Made by a program: the position numbers and the translations under genes
The notes under the pieces: model-generated
What the model was told of the DNA's origin: nothing
The model's input: only the letters and a program-made list of their open reading frames with translations
Databases searched by the model: none
NCBI GenBank assembly: GCA_037013495.1
Contig: CM072807.1
Location: 9,303,001-9,367,000 of the forward strand
Direction: 5' to 3'
Source of the DNA: Hippophae tibetana
Lineage: Eukaryota; Streptophyta; Magnoliopsida; Rosales; Elaeagnaceae
Length of the DNA stretch: 64,000 bases
Shown here: positions 36,601-48,600 of the stretch, piece by piece
How the letters are laid out: the number at the start of each line of letters is the position of its first letter
Numbering within the stretch: the first letter of the stretch is position 1

Positions 36601-39600
36601 TAAAATTATCAAATTATTCATCTTCTCTCTTTTCCTAACTCGTATCACATCTATATTATTTTCATTAATATTTCAAATCATCATTCTTGTTTTTTTGTGA
36701 TAAGGGTCATAAATTAATTGAATTAAAAAAAACTACAAAAATAATTGGAATATTGATTTAACTAAAAGAAACACTGAAAAATATAAAACTAAGAAACTTG
36801 TGGAAATTTTGAATTGTTAGGGATTTGAAAATAAAAAAAGGGAATAAATCAGTTAGGAGAATATGATCTGTAAATAACTATTTTATATTTTTTATCGGTT
36901 TTGATTTTATTAATGTATTATATAAATGCAAGTGTACACAAAATAACATTCATTCGAGATACAATTAGTAAAACATTTTTAATCTCATTCTCTATGCATG
37001 GTATCATAGTTGAATTGCTCTAACAATGGAGGAAAATATCAATGAGTTGAATCCCTTTGATCACATTAATAAAGAGACAGATGAGATGTCTTCAATGACT
37101 CTTCGAAGAGTCGATAACTCATATGTATAACTCATTGTCAATAAACTCGACAGAAAAAAACTACTGTGAATGGGCATAATTAATTAAATTCGTAATTGAA
37201 AGCAAATGAAAACTAGATTATGTTATCAGTGGATGAAAAAGTCAACCTCGGATAACACATCCATTCTTCAAAAATGGAAATCCGAAAACTTGATGATCAT
37301 CTCATGGCTTGTGCACTCCATGAAGCCCTCGATAGGAAAAACCTATTTCTTCCTTCTAACGACAAAAGACGTATAGACAGCTGTTCGGGAAACATACTGG
37401 GACATTGGAAGTTTTTCCCAAATCTTCGAAATAAAGACCCAGTTGTGGCAGATGAAACAAAGGAATCTCAATGTCATGGAGTACTATATGGAAATGGTTT
37501 CGTTGTGGCAAGAACTTGATTTGAGTCTCGAAGAGGAGTGGGAGTGCATGGATGACAGTGTGAGGTACAAGAAGAAATTGGAAAATGAAAGGGTATTCAA
37601 GTTTTTGGTTGGGCTTAACAGGGACTTCGACTACGTAAGAAGACGAATCCTCAATTGGTAACCGCTCCTGTCAACGAGGGAAATGTTTTCAGAGGTGTGT
37701 CAATAAAAAACACATCGAGAAATCATGCTTAAAGAGATGATTGGGGACGCGAATGAGGCTGCCCTTTTCTCGCCCGATGTTGAGCCAAATCGAGGATAAA
37801 AGCCCAATTGATACTAGAATGGATTGTGGAGAATCAATTGTTTCTTATGGGCCTATGACCTATGGATCATATTTCAAACAAAGAGACCCTAATTCATGTG
37901 GGCCTGTTGAAAGAGATTTGAGTGGGCTACTATCCCATGGGCCTTAAATTGGTGTTGGATAGAGTCAACAGAAAAAATGTCCCTTGTGTGAACACTGTTG
38001 TAAAAATGGTCATACAAAGGATACATGTTGGGAACTACACAGGAAACCGTTGAATTGGAAATCAAGACAAAATTACAAAAATTGAGGTTATCATGCCATT
38101 GTTGACCACCAAGCTAAGGAATTTCAAGGCGAGCGATCCAACTCTAGTAGGACATTCAACCTAGAACAAATGAAACAACTTTATAAAATATTCTCTAAAT
38201 TTCAAACATCAGAGCCGTCTTCCACCTATGTTCCCTTTGGTTCACTAGCTCATAAAGATAATTTTTTAAAAGCATTAAGTACTGCATTACAAATAAAAAC
38301 TCTATGGATAATTAACTCTGGTGCGTCAGATCACATGACTGACAATTATCATCTTTTTCTTTGTATTTACCATGTATTGAAAATTTGAAAGTAAAAATTG
38401 TAGATAACACCTTCTCACCCATTGTTGGAAAGGGGAGTATTAAAATTTCTGACTATCACTCTTGAATCAGTTCATGTTCTAAAGTTATCATGCAATTTAT
38501 TATCTATAAGTAAATTAACAATTCATTCATATTGCTTTGCCAAATTTTTTCCTCATCTTATGTTTCAAGACCTATCATTGGGGTAGACGATTGCAGTGCT
38601 AGAGAGTGAAGAACTCTACTACTTTGAGACGGCTAATGCGAGTGAATAGTGTCAAATGGTAAATTGTAGTTTTAAATCTATCCCTACGAATAATGATTTT
38701 ATGTTATGGTATTTTAGGTTGGGTCATCCTAATTTTCAGTATTTAAAACAATTATTTTTGTCTCTTATTCAAAATAAAGTAGTGTCTGATTTGTAATGTG
38801 AAATGTGTTAATTAGCCAAACCCCAAACATTATTGCACCTCATTTTTTGAAATCTAAATATACACCAGCTAAGCCGTTCACCATAATTCACAGTGATTTA
38901 TGGGGGTCATCTCGAAGTCCAAATCGTACTCATGTAAAATGAGTTATTACCTTTATTGATGATCATACTCATGTATGTTATGTTTATTTACTAAAAGATA
39001 AAACTGATATGCGAAATGTATTCATTAATTTTCACTTTGATTCAAATACAATTCCAAACACAAATTCAAATGTGGCGTAGTGATAATGTTACCGAATAAG
39101 TTAATAACTTTCTAAAAGATTATCTCCAAAATTATGAAATTATCCACCAAACTTCATGTATTTATACTTCTCAATAAAATGGAGTCATTGAACAAAAAAA
39201 TAGACACCTTTTAGAAGTTGCATGTGCCCTACTGTTCATCACCAATATGTCAAAAATGTTTTGGAGAGATGTTGTGTTAACATTTTCTTATCTCATCAAT
39301 AGAATGTCTAGTCGCGTCCTTTCTTTCGAAACACCTATTCAAAAACAAAAACGTGTTTTCCTACCTCTAATCTCATTTCGTACATTTCACTTAAAAGTAT
39401 TTGGATATACGGCTTTTTTACGCATTCATTCCCACAACTAAAATAAACTAAATCCCAGAGTGCTCAAATGTGTTTTCATTGACTATTCACCTACTCAAAA
39501 AGGATACAAATGTTATGATCCATCTGCAAAGAGTGTCTTCACTAGCTTTGATATCATATTCTTTGAAACCACACCATATTATAACAAAATCTTTGTTCAG

Positions 39601-42600
39601 GGGAAGAATGTGAGTGAAGATTGGTTTTGTAACTTTGACATCTTCTTTTCTGATACCACCATTTCAAACATTAATCCTGAATCTGTTACATCACCTTACT
39701 CTAATGTGTCTTTTACAAAAAGAAATTTAGGCCCATGGGGATATGCAAACACACAAATAGACAAGGAAATACTTGTTTACTCAAGGAGGCCAAAATCAAA
39801 GTACAAGGAGAAATTCACATTTGAAACACTAAGAGAATCCAACCCGGTGATGGATCCAAATAACCTCGAGTCTTCTTTCGACCCAGGTAATTCTGAATCC
39901 TTATTGATGATTTACCCATTGCTCTTAAAAAACAAAGTCGATCTTGTACTCTTCATCCTATATCAAAATTTGTATCATACAATACTGTCTCCTAGATTTC
40001 ATGCATTTACTTTTAACCTTGTAGGATCAAAATTCCAAAAAATATTGATATGACATGGGAAATTTTCGAGTGAAGTGAAGCAATGATGGAAGAAGCGCGA
40101 GCCCTAGAAAAAAATGAAACTTGGGATGTGGTAGATTTACCGGGAGGAAAAAAAACCAATTGGGATACAAATGGGTTTTTTACTGTGAAATATAAAGCCG
40201 ATGGGACAATTGAATGTTACAAAGCTTGTGCGATTGCTAAAGGATTTACTTAAACCTTTAGTGTTGACTACACAAAAACCTTTACACCAGTAGCAAAGTT
40301 AAATACAATTCAGGTTCTGTTGTCATTAGTAGTGAGCTTGGGTTGGATCCTTCAACATTTGGACATAAAAAATGTCTTAACAGTATGTTAGATGAAGAAA
40401 TTTTCATGACATTACTACCAGGTTTTTGTAAAAATGATAGAATGTGGTATGCAAACTAAATAAGTCCTTCTACGTACTCAAACAATCATCTAGAGCGTGG
40501 TTTGGTAGGTTTGCAAAAGTGATAAAAGGCTAAGGTTATCAACAAGGACAGTTAGATCACACTATGTTCTTCAAACATTCCCACGATGGGGTTAAAGACA
40601 ATTTTAATTGTATATGTTGATGATATAATACTCATATAAGATAATGTAGCCAAAATTGAAAGACTAAAGAAGATTCTTGCCACTGAATTAAAAAGTAAGA
40701 CTTGGGTGAAATGCATTACTTTTTGGGTATGCAAATTGCAAAATCAAAAAAGGGTATAAGTGTCTCCCAATGGAAGTATATTCTAGATCTTCTAATAGAG
40801 ACCGGTGCTTAGGAGTAAATCAAGCAACACCCCAATTGAAGTAGAAAAGAAAGGAGAGAATGATGGAAAACCAGTAGAGAAATATAGATATTAGAGACTA
40901 GTTGGAAAACTAATGTACTTATCGCATACAAGATTCGACATTGTATTTACAGTTAATGTAGTGAGTCAACATATGCATTCTGTAAAAGAAGTTCACCTAG
41001 AAATTGTATACGAAATTCTCAGGTATCTAAAAAATTCCCCAGTAAAAGGGCTTCTTTAAGAAAATTGAAGAAAGAAAGGTTTTTTCAAATGTAAATTGGG
41101 CGGGTTCAATTGAAGACAGAAGATTTACTATTGGGATACTGTACCTTTGTTTGGGGAAACCTAGTAACATGGAGAAGTAAAAAACAAAATGTGATAGCTA
41201 GAAACAGTGTTAAAGCTGATTTTTGAGTAGTTGCACTGGGAATTTGTAGAGGGCTATGGTTGAAAAAACTCCTAGAAGAATTACAAGTCAAAACTGAAGT
41301 TCAACAAGTATACTGTGATAACAAAGTTGCCATCAACATATCCTCAATCCTATTCAACATGATCGAACCAAACATGTTGAAATAGATATATATTTTATCA
41401 AAGAGAAAGTTGAGGATGAGATTACTTGCACGACATATATTCCCACACAATAGCATACAATAGATAACTTTACCAAATGACTTTCGTATCAAAGTTTCCA
41501 GAATTTTATAAACAAGTTGGATATAATTAACATCATGATCCGACTTGAAGAGGAGTGTGAAAATCCCGAATTATTAAGGATTTAAAATTCAAAAAGAGAA
41601 TGAATCACTTAAGAGAATATGATTTGTAAATGATTATTTTAGATTTTTTTTATTTGTTTTGATTTCATTAATGTATTATATAAATGCAAGTGTACACAAA
41701 ATATTTTTAATCTCATTCTCTCTAAGAAATTACAATAGTGAGAAAATAGACTATAAGATTGCACATCCTTAGCAAAAAGGCAATGCATTAAGATCATCTA
41801 TAAGATAATTTGTAACTTCTTTTCAAAGGAGTTTTTTTTTTTTTTGAAAAATCTGTTCCTGCAAATAGATATTTGTGTCATTGATGCGTCTTGCTTTTCA
41901 TGCCTTGTTTGCTAATCTTTTGATATTCTGTTGCTTTAGGACAGTGTCCCAGTTGATGGAATTGTCAGAGCTGGTAGAAGCAGCATTGACGAGTCAAATT
42001 TTACAGGGGAACCTTTACCGGTGACCAAGCTACCTGGGGTATGCATCTTTAGATATAAGCTGATCACCTTTTCTCGTCAAGGTTCTTATCACACATCGCA
42101 AGGGTGTTTTTTCTGTCTTGCATGTATATATCCACACACACATTATTGCTTATTTAACCCTTCAGTATGTCTAGAAGCTTGCACCTGTCATGATATTTAG
42201 TGGTTTTCATATCTGGACTAGAGCCAAGTTGCAGCTGGAAGTATTAATCTTAATGGAACTCTCACTGTTGAAGTGCAAAAACCTGGTGGCGAGACTGGAA
42301 TTGTTAACATTGTTCGTCTGGTGGAAGAAGCACAAAGTAGGGAAGCACCTGTGCAACGCCTAGCCGACAAGGTCCTTCATTCTTTCTTTGTTTGGGCTTA
42401 AATAAGGTCTTGCGTTGCTTGTTCACATATTGTATTTTTGTAAATATTTATAATTATAAATATAAAATACAATATTATATTTCTTATAAAAAATATGTTA
42501 GCCCAGAAAGATGAATCATGTTTATATTATTATCCCTTTGCTTGAAGCTGGATGTGAATTCCTATTTTTAAGTAAAGAAAACTGATTTTTATTTTATCCA

Positions 42601-45600
42601 TCATCTAATTTTGCTTTGCTTGAAGGAACTTATGCAAGATCAAAGTTTTCCTAGTTAGGAGGGTAGGGTGATGGTGGGTTATGTTTTATGGTTGTTTTGT
42701 TAGTTTGTCATCTTGATAAACTCATGGTCCTCATTTGAGGACCTATTTTTTCTAAGCTGGGTTGGGTAGTGTTGTGGAAAGGCAGTATTTACAGCTGTGC
42801 TTACAGTTGTAACAGTGTAACTACAACTGTAACAGTTTAGCCACAGTTGTAACAGTGTAACAATTTACTAGAAATCAGGAATTTGTTTTCATATTTTGTA
42901 TTTGTTTGGCTATATATATATATATATATATAGCTATATATTTTCAGCTATTCCATCAATAAGAAATGAGAAGATATTCTCTCTATTTCCTTCATCTTTT
43001 TCCTATGTTTTCACATGCCTAGTATTCTGACCATGACAAAATACGAGATGGCCACCAACAAAAACATTTTAGACGTTACATCTAAAATCACAAACGACCA
43101 AGGGCTTACTAACAACAACCACAAAATTTCTGATTCAAGTAGCCATGGTGCTTTGGATGGTTCTATTCCACCTGTTACAGGGCACAAACTGAATAGGAAA
43201 AACTATATCCAATGGTCACATTTGGTGATGATGTTCGTGAATAGTTATGGAAAGGATGACTATCTTACTGGAGCAGTAACTCAACCAGCAAAGGAGGATC
43301 CAAAGTTCAAGAGATGGAATGCTGACGAGAGTATTGAAAGATTCAAAGTCGTGTTAGTAGCAAAAGGGATTATAGAGTCTTATGGAATTGATTATCGAGA
43401 AACTTTTGCACTTGTTGCAAAGTTCAATACAATTAGAGTTTTGTTATCTTTAACTGCTAGCTAAGATTGGTGTCTTCATCAAATGGACATAAAAATGCCT
43501 TCCTCAATGGTGACTTAGAAGTTGTGTATATGCAAATTCCCTCTACTCAAGCCAACATCACCTAAGTTTGCAAATTAAGAAAATCTCTATATGGGCTCAA
43601 GTAGTCTCATCGAGCTTGGTTTGATCGCTTTACCAAGGTTATGAAGAAGTTTGGTTACTCTCAATGTCAGACAGATCATACCTTGTTTATAAAACAATCT
43701 ATTGAAGGAAAATTGGCCATTATTATTGTATGTATGAATGATATAATCGTGATAGGAGATCATGAGGAGTAAATCAGCCAATTCAAGAAGTTTCTTGCTT
43801 AAGAATTTGAAGTTAAAAACCTAGAAAATCTCAAATATTTTCTAGGAATGAAAATTGCTCAATCAAAGAAGGGAATTGTGGTCTTTCAACAAAAATATGT
43901 TAACCTTCTAAAGGAGATTGGTATGTTAGGTTGCAAACCTGTTGATACTCCTGTGTACTACACAACAAAATTGGAAACTGCAAAAGAAAGTGCTTTAGTT
44001 GATAAAGAGCAATATGAAAGACTTGTAGAAAAACTCATTTGTTGTGTTAGTCAATTTATGAATAATCCAACAGAGGAGCACTTGGAAGCTACGTATCAAA
44101 TTCTAAGATACCTAAAAATGTCTTTAGGAAGAGGATTGTACTTTAGAAAGACTCAAAAAAGAGGTGTAGAAATGTTTTCTGACACTGACTGGGTAGAATC
44201 TTTAAGTGATAGAAGATCAACATCAGGATATTGCACACATGTATAGAGAAACTTGTTACATGGCAAAGCAAGAAACAATCAGTTGTAGTTAGGAGCAGTG
44301 CTAAAGTAGAATATAGAGCCACAGAGTGTGAACTACAAATTCCTTTAGAATAACCCATGAAGATGTTCTGTGACAATTTAGCAGTTATAAATATTGCAAA
44401 TAATCCAGTTCATTATGATCGTACAAAACATGTAAAAGTTATAAATATTGCAAATAATTCAGTTCATTATGATCGTACAAAACATGTAAAAATCGATCGA
44501 TATTTTATGAAAGAAAAGATGGAAGAAAAAATAATTTCATTAGTACATGTTTCAACTACTTTTCAAACAGTTAACATTCTCACCAAAATTCTTCTAAGAG
44601 CAAGTTTTGAAGATTTGAGGTCCAAGTTAGGTACGATTGATATCTATAACCCAGCTTGATAGGGAGTGTGAACATGTAGTATTTAAAGTTATAATAGCTA
44701 TAACAGTGTAATAATATACTAGAAATTTGGGATTTATTTTCATATTTTATATTTGTTTGACTATATATATAGCTGTATATTTTCCATTTATAATAAATGA
44801 GAAAATATTCTTTCTATTTCCTTCTTCTTTTTCCTATTGGATTGGATATTGCATTTGTGATTTTCATCACAATTTGTTCTTATGGTTTTTTGTTGAGATG
44901 AACTCCTGATCCAAATTTTGTTATTTTGATATATTTCCTTTTTTTAGTAAAACATAGAAAAGAAAATTCATTAACCAAAAAGGTGATGTGCAAATGGAGT
45001 GGCGTCTATCTTATCAATATGCAAAAAGGCAAAATAAGAAGAATAAAAATGATAATGATATACAGTGATAGTGACCTACAGTAATAGAATAGAACCCCTC
45101 TATTTTATGCAATCATGTTGTTGACCTTCGCTTATCTTTATTTTGGCTTTGCAATTTTATTTCCTTTTTATTTGGTACCTAAAGCAAATTTCCGAAGTCT
45201 AAACATATGTATATGGACGTGTGCATCTATGTAGAGCTTTTGTACATGAGCAGCAGTTCTAGTGTAACTGAGTGTTCATCTTTTAATTTGAGTTGATTTT
45301 GCTAGGTGTCAGGACATTTTACATATGGAGTAATGGCTTTCTCAGCTGCTACGTTTTTGTTCTGGAGTCTATTTGCCACACGTGTTCTCCCAGCCGCTAT
45401 ATATCAAGGAAGTTCTGTTTCGCTGGCACTTCAGCTTTCTTGCTGTGTTCTGGTATGATATAAGTTTTTATTCTGAAGTCTATGCATTTAAGACTTTTTT
45501 GTTACCATGATATAAGCTGGTATACCTTGTTATTGTCAGAAATAAGTCAAAAATGCTTGTATGAAATGGTCGAATTGTTGGCCTTGTGATTTCTCTCAAT

Positions 45601-48600
45601 TATATAAACTGTACAAAAGAATTCTATACACGGAAAAAAGCTACATATGTGTTAATATTATTCGTATACAATGTCAAATATTAAGCTAATTAAAATAACC
45701 ATAAATCAAATAAACAAATATGTTAAGACTTTTTTGTTACTATGATATAAGTTGGTATACCTTGTTATTGTCGTAAATAAGTCAAAAATGTTTGTATGAA
45801 ATGGTCAAATTGTTACCTTGTGATTTCTCTCTATTCAGAACATGGATAGAATAGAAGATTTTAACAAGAGAATATGTACTATATCAAGAAGATGACAATT
45901 TTTGCGTTCGATTACTCTATTTTGTTGGGGAGTAGGAGAACATGAACATTGATGGATAATACTTTTAGAAGTTAAGAATGCCTGAAACTCAGTAGAAAAA
46001 TATTCACCACTAGAATATGTGCTAATGTGTTAATATTCGCAAAAAATTGATTTTTAACATACGTTAAAAACTCAGCGAAAGTACAAAAAACCTCAGACTT
46101 ATATCAAAGAAAATAAATCCAAGTGAATCTGCTATGATCATCGATGAAAGTCAAATAGTATTTAATTTTTTATGTCAAGTAACGAAGGAAAGTCTCCACA
46201 CATCATTATAGATAAAATCAAAGCAGTGAGAAGCTTTACTTGCATGCAAAGGAAATGGAAAAGTTTTGCTTTTACTAAGTTTACAAGAATCACACTCAAG
46301 AGAAAGAAAAACGTTCTTTATTACTAAGAAAGTCGAGTTCAATACATGAGATAAGATTTAAGTATTGGGATGACCTAAATGATGAGTTGATGATGCCACA
46401 CTATACTCAAATCAGGAACATTATTACAAACAAAAGACTTAATAGAAGAAACTAGAAAAAGTATTGGAACATGTAAAAATAGTTGAAACAAGTGTCCCAT
46501 TTTAGGTCTCTTTGCGATCGACTCCCCTGTTAACTGATCCTGCACAACACAACCATCATCGGAAAAATTAATAACACAATTGTTATCAACTAATTGACCA
46601 AGAGTAATGAGATTTGTGGAAAGTTGAGAAGCAAGAAACACATTATTAAATTAGAAGAGGCATTTCCAACAACAATGATTGGCAAAGAATTGTCATTGGC
46701 AATCTGAATGGTAGATTGGCCAGCATAGGACTGAACATGAGATAGAGTTGTGGACATATTAGTGTAGTAGAATTTTTACCTTGAAATCCCATCGCAGAGA
46801 ATGCTGAAATTAGCATCTGTTGCACCATTTCAAGGGTGCAATAAGTTGCTGCATGAGGTGTAAGATTAGATGAAGCACTTGAGGAAGAGCCATGTGCTAC
46901 AGAAGTCGCTACTAGAGGAACAACAACAGTCTGAAATGCTTGGGTCTGACGATTCTGAGGGCGGATATGACATGGATTGAGCAGAGCTATGAGCCTGCAA
47001 GTTGGTAACGATATATGGTTCCATCAAACCAAGAAGCCAAGACATGATTTGAGCATCAAGTACAACTCAAGAAGAAGAAGACACAACTTCCTTGGATTTT
47101 TCGGTGTCAGATGTTGGTGCAACAACCGTGCCATCAATATGGCCCTAAAGGTCTTTTCCCTTGAGGAAAAATTCAAACTGAAAAATCCAGGTAGAAATTT
47201 TTTTTCCTTGACACATTGGTGTAGCGTCCATTGCAAATAAATAAAACTCGAGACAAAGCAAAAAACATCCAAAAAATAAAGGAACTGAGAGGACCTTAAA
47301 CAAAGATTATCAAAGGAAAGCACTTTAGTAGAAAATGCCTAAAAAATGTCAATGAAGATTTCCTTAGAAACAGAATATTGAAAAACGCAAAGCAGTGATG
47401 TCTGTTCTTGATACACCAGAACCAGAAGATGTAGAGATTTGCTGCTAAGACTTGGAAGATGTCGACACACGAAATCGAAAAGAGAAAATAATTCACGTTG
47501 GTGATACTGAAACCAAGAGAAAAGAAAAAAAATTCAACCTTGTTTTGATACCATATCAGAAATAAGTTAAAATGGTGTATAAAATGGCCGAATTGTTGGC
47601 CTTGTGATTTCTTTTTATTATGTAAACTGTACAAAGAATTTTATACATGAAAAATAGCTATGTATCTGTTAATATTATCTCCTATACAATCTGTCAAATA
47701 TTAAGCTAAGTAAAATAACTATAAATCAAGGAAACAAATCTTGAAATAAATGGAAATAAATATCGACAGTAAAGCTGTTCGTTGACAGTTATAACATGCC
47801 ATAAGGGTGGTAGCTAAAGTTGTTATCTCAAGGTGTTTCTCACTGGTAATTATGAAGAGTCTCAATGGTTGGATGCCTATTATTGTTATTTGATTGATCC
47901 ATTATTATTATTATTATTTCTTAACAAGAAATAGCTAAAATCTTATAAACAATAGATACTCAGGTAAAGTACACTGTGGACAAGCAGTCGAGTAGAACTT
48001 TATATGCTTTTACTGGAGCTTTTCTAGTTCCGTGATCTACCCAAGACACATCTATTCTCATTTAACGTCCATGCCCCTTCAGTGTTGGTCCATGATTCAT
48101 ATGGTGGCCACAATCAAAATGCTGGGGGTGGGGGAGAAATCTGATGCAGAGTGAATAGACAATTACATAGATTGAATTAGTGACGAGCTAAAAACTTTGA
48201 TTAATACCGATTAGCTTTCCAAAAATGACACCTTCAAAGTTCAATTTGGAACACTTAGATCCCAACCTTTAAGTAACGGTGGATCTAAATGACAATGTGA
48301 CGAAAATCTGCAATTTGATAAAATTTCTAAGCCTTACCGGAGGCAAGTTATGTGAGGCCTTATGAGATTGCTATAAATGTCAGAAATCACATTTTTAAGG
48401 CGTTACGGATGTGTGATTTGGTCAAAAACAGTTTTTGGTGTTAAAACTATTTAATTTTTTGGGAAAGTTGAACACCTTGGTGTCCAATCTTTTGGTAATA
48501 TTTTGAAAACTTATATTCAAATTAATACAACCTTTGCAATTATAAGGGCCTAAGTGTTAAAAATAATGAGGCCTGAAGTGTCCACTTTTGGAAACTAGAG

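Larger units (their letters stand above)
36799..41723 (+). mobile_element. Decayed full-length Ty1/copia in intron 6
   Basis: The 5' LTR (36799-36998) begins TGTGGAAATT, and the primer-site-like TGGTATCATAG follows it. The 3' LTR (41556 to about 41723) begins TGTGAAAATC after a purine-rich GAAGAGGAG. The LTRs share 'ATAAATGCAAGTGTACACAAAATA' in two halves; the 5' LTR has about 28 bp absent from the 3' one. The interior holds gag, protease, integrase, RT and RNase H on the plus strand, all with stops or shifts. The target duplication is unclear; AAGAA occurs at both sides but 3 bp off the left end. Confidence 0.8.
42770..44837 (+). mobile_element. Internally deleted Ty1/copia in intron 8
   Basis: LTR-like repeats at about 42770-43006 and 44667-44837 share the TTACTAGAAAT...TTTGTTTG...CTATTTCC order. 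The left copy is longer because of an expanded AACAGTGTAAC-type minisatellite and a (TA)n run. The interior is only 1.66 kb: gag N-terminus joined in frame to RT, then broken RT and RNase H. I could not establish a target duplication or a clean right end. Confidence 0.75.

Noticed and set aside
42770-44850. Target site duplication for the intron 8 Copia
   Set aside because: I could not find matching 5 bp flanks; the right end of the element is uncertain, so none is claimed.
47024-47634. Minus-strand ORFs rich in Phe and Leu
   Set aside because: They overlap the leader and gag region of the truncated intron 9 Copia, and are low-complexity readings without a Copia motif.
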